Source of the DNA: JAMXLO01 sp041487355
GTDB taxonomy: Bacteria; Pseudomonadota; Alphaproteobacteria; Acetobacterales; Acetobacteraceae
Direction of reading: 5' to 3'
DNA length: 12,254 nt
Assembly (NCBI GenBank): GCA_041487355.1
Contig: JBGPND010000159.1
Coordinates: 1-12,254, forward strand
Both the position numbers and the translations under genes were made by a program. This document shows, piece after piece, positions 5,841 to 12,254 of the stretch; positions within the stretch are counted from its first letter, which is position 1; every line of letters begins with the position of its first letter. Below the pieces are notes generated by a model. That model saw only the letters and a list, made by a program, of their open reading frames with translations. It was not told where the DNA came from and ran no database searches.

Positions 5841-5972
5841 GGGGCGTTGTGTCTCCGTGGCGGCGCTTGTGTTTCCGTTGCAGAGTCTTCATAGCGGAAT
5901 CCGGACGGTGCGGCAGTGGGCCGGCCAGGATGCAGCGTTGTTCCGCTGGCGCGGCCGGCAGGCGAGGGGGAG

Positions 5973-6563
5973 ATGGTCCGGTCGATCCGTACCTACAGTG
6001 ACTTGTGGCTGCGCCGGCACCGGGAGACGCATGCGAAGCAAGCCGTCTTCGGGACGCACCGCCATCCATATCTGCTCAGCACGATGCGCGCCGTCGCGGC
6101 CGCGGCGCAGGCGGTCGCGGGCGCTCCGCCGAGCCTGCTGGACTATGGCTGCGGCAAGGGTGTGTTCGTGGAGGAAATGCGCCGGCTCGGCCGGTTCGCC
6201 GACATCGTGGGATTCGATCCGGCGCTGGACCAGTTCAAGATCCGGCCGACGCGGGTCTTCGATGTCGTCACCTGCCTCGACGTGCTCGATCAGCTCGAGG
6301 ACCGGTTCGTCGGCGCGGCGATCGAGGACGTGGCGCAATTCGCCGGGCGCGCCGCGGTGTTCAGCATCATCACTAGGCAGTCACCGCAATTCGCTCACCT
6401 GAGGCCGCGCTCGGCCTTGGTCTGGCGTCAGTTGATCGAACGCCACCTGCGCGTGACCTCGACCGAGATCCGCACGGCGAGCGAGTGGGAAATCGCCATG
6501 GAAGGCGCGTGCCCGGAGCGGGTGATCATCGTGGCGGCGCCGCGGTGGGAAGTTGATGGCTGA
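5973..6563 (+). CDS. Class I SAM-dependent methyltransferase
   Basis: ATG 5973 follows GAGGGGG (5964-5970) closely and gives 196 residues; an upstream frame-mate start at 5916 lacks a ribosome site. SAM-binding motif I is LLDYGCGKG (55-63). The acidic end of strand 2 is IVGFDPA (78-84), and motif II/III is FDVVTCLDVLDQLED (96-110), all in the order of the seven-strand methyltransferase fold. The protein is short and lacks an obvious substrate-binding insertion. It ends 24 bp before the strong hairpin at 6587-6613 and appears to be a single-gene unit. The methyl acceptor is unknown; small hydrophilic metabolites, lipid-linked sugars or proteins are all possible. Confidence 0.85.
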   Translation: MVRSIRTYSDLWLRRHRETHAKQAVFGTHRHPYLLSTMRAVAAAAQAVAGAPPSLLDYGCGKGVFVEEMRRLGRFADIVGFDPALDQFKIRPTRVFDVVTCLDVLDQLEDRFVGAAIEDVAQFAGRAAVFSIITRQSPQFAHLRPRSALVWRQLIERHLRVTSTEIRTASEWEIAMEGACPERVIIVAAPRWEVDG

Positions 6564-6586
6564 GGCGTAGCTGCCCGGAAAAGCGG

Positions 6587-6613
6587 AGGGGCGGCGCTTG
6601 CGGCGCCGCCCCT
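6587..6613. terminator. Strong hairpin, bidirectional terminator between convergent genes
   Basis: AGGGGCGGCGC (6587-6597) pairs perfectly with GCGCCGCCCCT (6603-6613) around a 5-nt loop (TTGCG). On the minus strand it is followed by CCGCTTTTCC, a weak T-run, so it suits termination of the PEP-CTERM gene, whose stop is 23 bp away. It also lies 24 bp past the methyltransferase stop on the plus strand. Confidence 0.8.
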
Positions 6614-6636
6614 GTAAAGAAATCCGACGAGTCGGG

Positions 6637-7446
6637 TTACTTGCGCCAGCGCCGGCGGGCCAGACCGAGACCGAACAGGCCGGCACCGAGCAGCGAAAGC
6701 GTCATCGGTTCCGGGGCGCCGTGGATGGTGCAGGTGCCCGCGCCGATGCAGGTGATCGTGCCGGCCGCGTAGATCGTCGTCGGTGCGTCGCCGTTCACGC
6801 TGTCCCGCTCCGCCACCTTGTAGACGCTGGACACGCCACCGCTGCCGGGCTCGCCGAACAGGTTGTGGGTCTCGTCGCCGTTCACTGCGGTGTAGCCGGC
6901 AGGCAGGTCGAGCAAGCCATTGGCGGTCGCGAAGAAGCCGGAGTTGTGGCCGATAGGGACAGTGGAGCCCACCGCATCCGGCACATAGGCAAAGGCGGCC
7001 GTATCGCTAGCACCGGTCTCGCCCAGGATGCCGCCGCCGGCGTTGAAGAATGCGGCGATCTGTGTCGCGAAGCCGGCCAGCGTCGTTCCTGTGCCGGGCG
7101 GGTTGTCGCAGCCGCCGCAGGAGGTCACGGAAGCCACGACGAACGCGCTGTACACGCTGTGGTTGAAGTCCGTGCCCGTGACCAAGCCCACGGTCTTGGC
7201 GACCACGTTGCCGCCGCCGATGATGCCGGAGACTAGGTTGGTCGCCTCGATGCCGTTGTCAATCACCAGCACGGGCAGGCCGCTGCCAGCGCGGACGTAG
7301 CTCAGTTCGGCAGTGCTTGCCGCCACCGCGCCGCTACTCTGGTGGAAGTCGTTGTCGTGTCCGGTCAGCACGACCCTGCCCGCACTCGCCGGCGCCGCAA
7401 TCCCCAGGGCCAACGCGCCGACGCCTGCCAAAAGTGAGTATTTCAT
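6637..7446 (-). CDS. PEP-CTERM sorting-domain secreted protein
   Basis: The 269-residue product has a Sec signal at 1-22 (cleavage after ASA) and a C-terminal exosortase signal: PEP at 245-247, a hydrophobic helix at about 248-263 and a basic tail RRRWRK. Such proteins are cut and anchored or released at the outer surface by an exosortase (EpsH/XrtA type), often in exopolysaccharide or floc matrices; no exosortase is in this window. The mature part contains GHDNDFHQS (29-37), VLVIDNG (59-65) and AFFNAGGGILGETGASD (132-148), with Cys110/Cys113 and Cys233/Cys239 as possible disulfide partners. The layout faintly recalls ThuA/glutamine-amidotransferase-like folds, but I cannot assign a function. 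The start is supported by GAGGAA (7456-7451). Expression is likely from the sigma-54 promoter at 7508-7523. Confidence 0.88.
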   Translation of the reverse strand: MKYSLLAGVGALALGIAAPASAGRVVLTGHDNDFHQSSGAVAASTAELSYVRAGSGLPVLVIDNGIEATNLVSGIIGGGNVVAKTVGLVTGTDFNHSVYSAFVVASVTSCGGCDNPPGTGTTLAGFATQIAAFFNAGGGILGETGASDTAAFAYVPDAVGSTVPIGHNSGFFATANGLLDLPAGYTAVNGDETHNLFGEPGSGGVSSVYKVAERDSVNGDAPTTIYAAGTITCIGAGTCTIHGAPEPMTLSLLGAGLFGLGLARRRWRK

Positions 7447-7507
7447 CGGATTCCTCGCCGTTTAGTTGCCGCTGCCGATACGCTCGGCCGTGCCAGACCA
7501 GATTGGA

Positions 7508-7523
7508 AGCAAACCGCGTGCCA
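7508..7523 (-). promoter_or_regulatory. Sigma-54 (RpoN) promoter of the PEP-CTERM gene
   Basis: Read on the minus strand the site is TGGCACGCGGTTTGCT, a full match to TGGCAC-N5-TTGCW. The invariant GG (7522-7521) and GC (7510-7509) are separated by exactly 10 bp, as required. The expected transcription start is near 7497, about 50 bp before the ATG. RpoN with the PrsK/PrsR sensor-activator pair is known to control PEP-CTERM genes in other proteobacteria, which fits. A possible activator dyad, GACA-N6-TGTC, lies upstream at 7600-7613. Confidence 0.8.
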
Positions 7524-7688
7524 CTCTTCTAACCTATTGACAAAGCGGGAAATATCTCGATCTGCGGTCTGCCCGATACTGCCACATGTAAAGTCTGCCG
7601 ACAGCCAGGTGTCATTCCAAGGAGGCGACCCCGCCGGTGTTCCGCGGCGCTGGCTTTGGCCGGCCCGGGCGCGATATGCTGCGGCGCC

Positions 7689-10600
7689 ATGGCACTCCTC
7701 GAGCGACGAACCCCTGCCGCGTCCGCGCGCGACCCTGGGCGGAATGACGCCTGCCCTTGCGGCAGCGGACGCAAGTACAAGCACTGCTGTGCCGCGAAGC
7801 CGCCCGTCGCCGGCGAGCCACAGCGGGCGGGCTCCGCGTCAGGCCGGCGTGCCGAGCTGGAACAGGTCGTATCGCTGCGCAACGCCGGGCGCTTCGCGGA
7901 GGCGACGAGACTCGCGCAGTCGTATACGGCGCGAAACCCGCGGGATGCAGCGGGGCACAACGAGCTTGGGTTGGTGCATCTTTACGCCGGACGCGCCGCC
8001 GACGCGCTGCCCTGGTTCATGCAGGCCGTCTGCCTCGCGCCCGATGTCGCTGAAAACCACTACAATGCCGGCTTTGCGCTGGAGCAGCTTGGCCGTGACG
8101 CCGAGGCGATCACCGCGTTGCGGCGCGCCGTGGCGTTGCACCCGCGCTATGCCGAAGCCCTCGAGCGGCTCGGCATCCTGCTACTGAACCACGACCAGCG
8201 CGGCGAGGCATTCGACTGTTTTCGCCGCGTGGCGGCGGCCGAGCCAGGGAGCGTGCTGGGCCGCCTCAATTGCACCAAGGTGCTGGTCGAGGAAGGCAAA
8301 CAGGCCGAAGCGGAGGCCTTCCTGCGCCAGACCATAGCGTTGCATCCGGCGAGCGCCGAGGCGAAGCGCTTTCTCGCCGGTCAATTGCGCGAGCGCGGGA
8401 GGTTCGAGGAGGCCATTCCCCTGCTGGAACAGGCAACCGAGGGCAGCCCGTTCCAGGCGGCCACCGCCTATTTCGACCTGGCGATGTCCAAACGCATCAC
8501 CAGCGATGACCAGCCGATGCTGCAACAGATGCGTGCCCTGCTGGAATACACCCCGCTGTCGCGGCTCGGGCGCCAACGAGTCCATTTCGGGTTGGGGAAG
8601 GCACTCGACGACCTGGGCGACTACGAAGCCGCGATGCGACATTTCGATGCCGGTAATCGCATCGTCGCCGAGGCGCGTCCGTTCGATCGCGCGCATTTCG
8701 GTTCGAGCGTGCAGCGCCTGATCACCGGCACCACGGCGGAGTTCTTCCAGACGCACCAAGACCTGGGCTCGCCGTCGGAATTGCCGGTGCTGATCCTGGG
8801 TATGCCGCGCTCCGGCACCACGCTGGTCGAGCAGATCGTCTCGAGCCATCCCGAGGTGGCTGGCGGCGACGAGCTGACCTTCTGGAACCACGCAGCGGAG
8901 GAATTCGGGCGCCTGGGCGAAGCGGGCGCGACCCCCGAGCACATCGAGCGGGTCGCCGCGGAATACGAGTCCGTGCTGCGCAAGATCGGACCGACGGCAC
9001 GCAGGGTGACGGACAAGCTGCCCGGCAATTTCCTATGGATCGGGCTGTTCCACCTGATGTTTCCCAAGGCGCGCATCATCCATTGCCGACGCCATCCGGT
9101 GGACACCTGCCTGTCCAATTATTTCGCCGATTTCAGTTCGCCGACGCCCTACGCCTACGACAAGGGTCATCTGGTCTTCTACTACAGGACATACCGGCGG
9201 CTGATGGACCACTGGCGCAGCGTGTTGCCGCCTGGCGTGATGCTGGAGGTGGATTACGAGGAGCTGGTGGCCGAGCGTGAGCGCATCACCCGGCAGATGA
9301 TCGACTTCGTCGGCCTGGACTGGAACGATGCCTGCCTGCGGCCGGAGGACAACCAGCGCGCCGTGAAGACGGCGAGTAACTGGCAGGCGCGCCAGCCGGT
9401 CTATCGCAGCTCGACGGAGCGCTGGCGGCGCTACGAGCCTTGGCTTGGCGAACTGCGTGAGCTGCTCGACGATGCGGCCGACGAGGCACAGCCGGTATCC
9501 GACAATGCCAAGATTCCGCTCGCCCGCCGCCTGCGTGATGCCGGCCGGCCCGAGGAGGCGCTGTCGGTGCTGCGCGAGGCGCTGCGGCACTCGCCGTTTG
9601 ATCCGGTTCTCTACAGTGATGCCGGCGCAGTGTGCCTGCTCACCAACCGCGTCGAACTCGCGGTGGACTGCTTCGAGCGGGCCATCGGCCTTTGCCCGCA
9701 CTTCGCCACGGCGCATTACAATCTGGGTGCCGCGCTGGAGCGGCAGGGGCGCACTCGCGAGGCCGTCGCCGCGCTGCGTCAGGCTATCGCGCTGCCGCCG
9801 AATCTGGGGCAGGCGTATAGCCGGCTCGGCAACCTGCTGCAGGCGCAGGATGAGCGCGACGAGGCAGTGGCATGCTTTCGTCGCGCCAGGGAGCTGTTGA
9901 CGAATCCGGCCGACCAGGAACTGGAGGAAGCCAAGCTGCTGCTGGCGGAAGGGCGGCCCGGCGAAGCCGAACCGAAGCTGCGCTCGGTGGTCGCTGCCGA
10001 CCCCGCCAACAGCCTGGCGCACGCGATGCTGGGCGATGTGCTGGGTGAGTCCGGGCGGTTCGAGGAAGCGATCACGCTGCTGCGGAAGGCGACAGAGCTG
10101 GACCCCAACCGGGTCGGTGCCTGGCACAATCTGGCGATCCTCACCAGGGTGTCCGACGTTGACCGCTCCCTGGTTGAGCAGATGGCCGACGTGCTGGAGC
10201 AGCCGGGACGCACCGAGTTCGAACGCACCCTGCTGCATTTCGCGCTCGGCAAGCTGCACGACGACCTCGCCGACTATGCGCAGGCGATCCGGCATTACGA
10301 CCAAGCGAACGCGCTTGAGCATCGCAAGCTGGCATTCGATCGCGACGCATTCGCCGCCAGCATCGACAGGCTGATCGAGACCTTCACCCAGGACCGTTTC
10401 AAGCAACAAGCGGCGCGGGCGTCGGCGAGCGAGTTGCCGCTGTGCATCCTCGGCATGCCGCGCTCGGGCACCACGCTGGTGGAGCAGATCGTCTCCGCGC
10501 ATCCGTCCGTGGCGGCCGGCGGCGAGCTGACATTCTGGAGCGAGCGCGGCGCTGAGGCGGACGACGCAGGCGCGGTGACCGGGCTGGCCACGGATTACCT

Positions 10601-11114
10601 GACGCTGCTGCGACGGATCGGGCCGGAAGCGGCGCGGGTGACCGACAAGAATCCGTTCAACTTCCTCTGGGTCGGCCTGATCCACCTCGCTCTGCCGCAG
10701 GCGCGCATCATCCATTGCAGGCGCGATCCGATCGACACCTGCCTGTCGATCTACTTCACCCGCTTCGCCTCGCCACAGCCGTTTGCTTACGATCGCGGCG
10801 ACCTGGCATTCTATTATCGCCAGTACGAACGGCTGATGGCGCATTGGCGGGCCGTGCTGCCGTCCGACCGGCTGCTGGAGATCGACTACGAGGCGTTGAC
10901 CGCCGATCCCGGGCAGCACACGCGGCGCATGATCGAGTTCTGTGGCCTCGACTGGGACGATGCCTGTCTCGCCCCCGAACGCAACCAGCGCGTGGTGCGA
11001 ACGGCCAGCGTGTGGCAGGCGCGTCAGCCGGTCTATCGACGCTCGGTCGAGCGGTGGCGGAATTACCAGCCGTGGCTTGGCGAACTCGCGGCACTCCGGC
11101 GCGGAGGGGAATGA
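7689..11114 (+). CDS. SEC-C protein with two tandem TPR-sulfotransferase modules
   Basis: The 1141-residue protein has no signal peptide, so it is presumably cytoplasmic. An N-terminal SEC-C zinc motif, NDACPCGSGRKYKHCC (19-34; Cys22, Cys24, Cys33 or His32, Cys34), precedes TPR array 1 (about 50-360) and sulfotransferase 1 (about 365-590). TPR array 2 (about 603-910) and sulfotransferase 2 (about 916-1137) follow. Both sulfotransferase domains keep the PAPS 5'-phosphosulfate loop GMPRSGTTLVEQI (371 and 922) and the 3'-phosphate site CRRxPxDTCLS (from Arg467 and Arg1011), so both look competent to move sulfate from PAPS to a hydroxyl. TPR-sulfotransferases usually carry one module, so this is an internal duplication. 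The substrate is unknown; a protein or polysaccharide bound by the TPRs is plausible. The ATG at 7689 begins the SEC-C region; the in-frame TTG at 7656 is the alternative, and neither has a good ribosome site. The stop overlaps the next gene's start. Confidence 0.9.
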   Translation: MALLERRTPAASARDPGRNDACPCGSGRKYKHCCAAKPPVAGEPQRAGSASGRRAELEQVVSLRNAGRFAEATRLAQSYTARNPRDAAGHNELGLVHLYAGRAADALPWFMQAVCLAPDVAENHYNAGFALEQLGRDAEAITALRRAVALHPRYAEALERLGILLLNHDQRGEAFDCFRRVAAAEPGSVLGRLNCTKVLVEEGKQAEAEAFLRQTIALHPASAEAKRFLAGQLRERGRFEEAIPLLEQATEGSPFQAATAYFDLAMSKRITSDDQPMLQQMRALLEYTPLSRLGRQRVHFGLGKALDDLGDYEAAMRHFDAGNRIVAEARPFDRAHFGSSVQRLITGTTAEFFQTHQDLGSPSELPVLILGMPRSGTTLVEQIVSSHPEVAGGDELTFWNHAAEEFGRLGEAGATPEHIERVAAEYESVLRKIGPTARRVTDKLPGNFLWIGLFHLMFPKARIIHCRRHPVDTCLSNYFADFSSPTPYAYDKGHLVFYYRTYRRLMDHWRSVLPPGVMLEVDYEELVAERERITRQMIDFVGLDWNDACLRPEDNQRAVKTASNWQARQPVYRSSTERWRRYEPWLGELRELLDDAADEAQPVSDNAKIPLARRLRDAGRPEEALSVLREALRHSPFDPVLYSDAGAVCLLTNRVELAVDCFERAIGLCPHFATAHYNLGAALERQGRTREAVAALRQAIALPPNLGQAYSRLGNLLQAQDERDEAVACFRRARELLTNPADQELEEAKLLLAEGRPGEAEPKLRSVVAADPANSLAHAMLGDVLGESGRFEEAITLLRKATELDPNRVGAWHNLAILTRVSDVDRSLVEQMADVLEQPGRTEFERTLLHFALGKLHDDLADYAQAIRHYDQANALEHRKLAFDRDAFAASIDRLIETFTQDRFKQQAARASASELPLCILGMPRSGTTLVEQIVSAHPSVAAGGELTFWSERGAEADDAGAVTGLATDYLTLLRRIGPEAARVTDKNPFNFLWVGLIHLALPQARIIHCRRDPIDTCLSIYFTRFASPQPFAYDRGDLAFYYRQYERLMAHWRAVLPSDRLLEIDYEALTADPGQHTRRMIEFCGLDWDDACLAPERNQRVVRTASVWQARQPVYRRSVERWRNYQPWLGELAALRRGGE

Positions 11115-11731
11115 TGCGGCATCTCTGGCAGACCCTGGTCGGTATCACGCTCCTGCTGCCAGCGCTGTCGGCACGCGCGGAGGATGGCCCGGTGTTGGCG
11201 CCGCCGCACGATGTCGCGGTAGTATACAAGCTCACCGGAGCCAGCCAGCAGCAGGGCGCGACGAAGCTGCAGGTCACCTACGCCGATCGGGGGCGGGTGC
11301 GGCTGGACTTCTTCCGCTATGTCGAAGCGAAGTACCCGTTCGGCTCGCTGATCTTCGATCCTCCGGCCGACCGCGTGATCACCGTAGTGCCGGAGCGGCA
11401 GGGCTACGTGGAGCGCGACGTCGGCAAGCTGCCCAGTCCGGGGAGCTTTCTGAATGCAAAGATGAACTTCACCCGCCAGGGCAAGGCGATGATCGCGGGC
11501 ATGCAATGCACCGACTGGCACGTGTTCAACGGCACCGCCGGCGAGGGCACGGCCTGCGTGACCGATGACGGCGTGGTGTTGCGCGCAACACGCGACAAGC
11601 CGGTCGAGGGTTCGATGGAGGCGACGGCGGTGCAATACGGATCGCCACCGCCGGAAATCTTCGCGCCACCTCCCGGCCTCAAGCTGCTCGCGCCCGTGCA
11701 GCAGGGCACGCCGCCGCGGCCGCCGCGGTGA
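11114..11731 (+). CDS. Secreted protein of unknown function, paralog 1 (LolA/DUF4412-like pattern)
   Basis: The 205-residue protein has a Sec signal at 1-22 (ends ARA-ED). The mature part alternates strands: VAVVYKLTG, TKLQVTYADRGRVRLDFF, SLIFDPPADRVITVVPERQGYVERD. This is the recurring pattern of LolA-like/DUF4412 beta-sheet proteins, an uncertain fold guess. Cys132 and Cys148 may form a disulfide, and the C-terminus is Pro-rich (PPRPPR). The start at 11114 (TGATG overlap with the upstream stop) sits 6 bp after GGAGG at 11103-11107; ATG 11111 is the alternative. It is almost certainly co-translated with the double sulfotransferase. Conserved tyrosines (38, 74, 98), the last two with acidic or basic neighbours, are shared with the next gene. 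A role as substrate or partner of the sulfotransferase is inferred from linkage only. Confidence 0.8.
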   Translation: MRHLWQTLVGITLLLPALSARAEDGPVLAPPHDVAVVYKLTGASQQQGATKLQVTYADRGRVRLDFFRYVEAKYPFGSLIFDPPADRVITVVPERQGYVERDVGKLPSPGSFLNAKMNFTRQGKAMIAGMQCTDWHVFNGTAGEGTACVTDDGVVLRATRDKPVEGSMEATAVQYGSPPPEIFAPPPGLKLLAPVQQGTPPRPPR

Positions 11732-11750
11732 ACTGCGCACGCGTCGCCGC

Positions 11751-11785
11751 GAGATTGCTGCCTCGCTGCGTTCCTCGCAATGACA
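11751..11785. repeat. REP-like palindromic element
   Basis: The 35-bp imperfect palindrome has ATTGC (11754-11758) and GCAAT (11777-11781) arms around CTCGCTGCGTTCCTC. Its reverse complement begins TGTCATTGCGAGGAACGCAG, the sequence type of dispersed intergenic REP-like repeats seen in many proteobacteria. It separates the two secreted paralogs and might modulate mRNA stability. Only one copy is in the window. Confidence 0.6.
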
Positions 11786-11811
11786 GGGTGTCCGCGAACA
11801 AGGAGGAGCGA

Positions 11812-12254
11812 ATGAGTGGGTGCAGCTGGCGCAGGACGGCGCGGGTGGCGGGTCTTCTCCCGGTGGCTCTGATGTGCCTCTTGTCACCGGCGCACGCCGA
11901 GGCGCAGAGCGCGGATCGTCCGGTCCTGCTGCCCACACGCGATGTCGCCGCGATCTACCAGGTCAGCGGGTCGGTTCCGATGGACGGCGCACAGAAGCTG
12001 CAGATCACTTACACCAAGGCGGGCGAGCGCACCCGGGTCGATTATTTCCGTTGGATCGAGGCAAAATACCCGTACATGGCGGTGATCTTCGACCGGCCGG
12101 CCGATCGCGTGACCGCCATAATGGCGGAGCGCAGGGCCTATGTTGAGCGTCCGGTGGCCAAGACCGAGAATCCCGCCGCGTTCCTCAGGCCGGGCATGCG
12201 CTTCACGCGTCAGGGCACGGCGACGGTGGCGAATATCGCGTGCACCGAATGGAA
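11812..12254 (+). CDS. Secreted protein of unknown function, paralog 2 (runs off the window)
   Basis: The start at 11812 is fixed by AGGAGG at 11801-11806, 5 bp upstream. The 147 residues visible begin with a basic/hydrophobic Sec signal (cleavage near AHA-E30). They align along their length with the upstream protein: LLPTRDVAAIYQVSG, QKLQITYT, DYFRWIEAKYPYMAVIFDRP, ADRVTAIM, AYVERPV, MRFTRQG and a Cys in IACTEW. Tyr residues in the IYQ, AKYP and AYVER motifs are conserved; FRYV of paralog 1 is FRWI here. The frame is open at the window end. It is in the same direction as the sulfotransferase gene with an 80-bp gap containing the REP-like element, so it may be in the same transcript. Confidence 0.8.
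   Translation, partial: MSGCSWRRTARVAGLLPVALMCLLSPAHAEAQSADRPVLLPTRDVAAIYQVSGSVPMDGAQKLQITYTKAGERTRVDYFRWIEAKYPYMAVIFDRPADRVTAIMAERRAYVERPVAKTENPAAFLRPGMRFTRQGTATVANIACTEW

Noticed and set aside
7537..7565. TTGACA (7537-7542) as a -35 box of a plus-strand promoter for the sulfotransferase gene.
   Set aside because: No acceptable -10 hexamer lies 16-18 bp downstream (atctgc or gatctg), so the perfect hexamer alone is not enough.
9033..10919. Very long open frame (about 628 codons) on the minus strand opposite the double sulfotransferase gene.
   Set aside because: It is an antisense shadow in high-GC DNA. The plus-strand frame has clear conserved domains throughout, while the minus-strand translation shows no recognisable motifs.

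Overview
The window reads as high-GC DNA of a Gram-negative proteobacterium. An alphaproteobacterium, perhaps Acetobacteraceae-like, is my impression rather than proof. The supports are a PEP-CTERM (exosortase) substrate with an RpoN-type promoter, a CCA-encoding tRNA-Ser, an OmpR/EnvZ-type regulator pair, and several Sec signal peptides ending in AxA.

Left part (1 to about 4645) looks like an accessory segment. It opens with the last codons and right inverted repeat of an ISL3-type insertion sequence (1-139). Next comes a compact cassette: secreted Met-rich protein A (284-955, +), a sensor histidine kinase (1108-2487, -) overlapping its response regulator (2484-3206, -) by 4 bp, and the paralogous secreted Met-rich protein B (3389-4015, +). 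Both Met-rich genes carry the same dyad (GACA-N5-TGTCACA) 92-93 bp before their start codons. Both proteins contain an internal tandem repeat, and the kinase's periplasmic domain carries its own His/Met cluster. My reading is an envelope metal-sensing circuit, most plausibly for copper or silver, in which the kinase and regulator control the two scavenger-like proteins. Downstream of B is the eroded 3' end of a second kinase gene, so the present layout probably descends from a tandem duplication. B has ATC where an ATG is expected. The segment ends in a gene-free junction (4016-4645) holding a broken tRNA-Arg(CCT) 3' half, tandem TGGGGG repeats and AT-rich DNA, next to the 3' end of an intact tRNA-Ser(TGA). 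This is what a decayed island boundary at a tRNA would look like.

Right part (4646-12254) looks more core-like. In order it holds tRNA-Ser(TGA) (-), an LDH2/MDH2-family dehydrogenase (-), a SAM-dependent methyltransferase (+), a bidirectional terminator, and a PEP-CTERM secreted protein (-) with a consensus sigma-54 promoter. It ends in a rightward cluster. The first gene of that cluster encodes a 1141-residue protein with a SEC-C zinc motif followed by two successive TPR-sulfotransferase modules. It is translationally coupled to a small secreted protein, and a paralog of that protein follows across a REP-like palindrome and runs off the window.

The two candidates for undescribed biology are (1) the duplicated Met-rich protein / two-component circuit with its shared operator and (2) the double TPR-sulfotransferase linked to two secreted paralogs, possibly its substrates.
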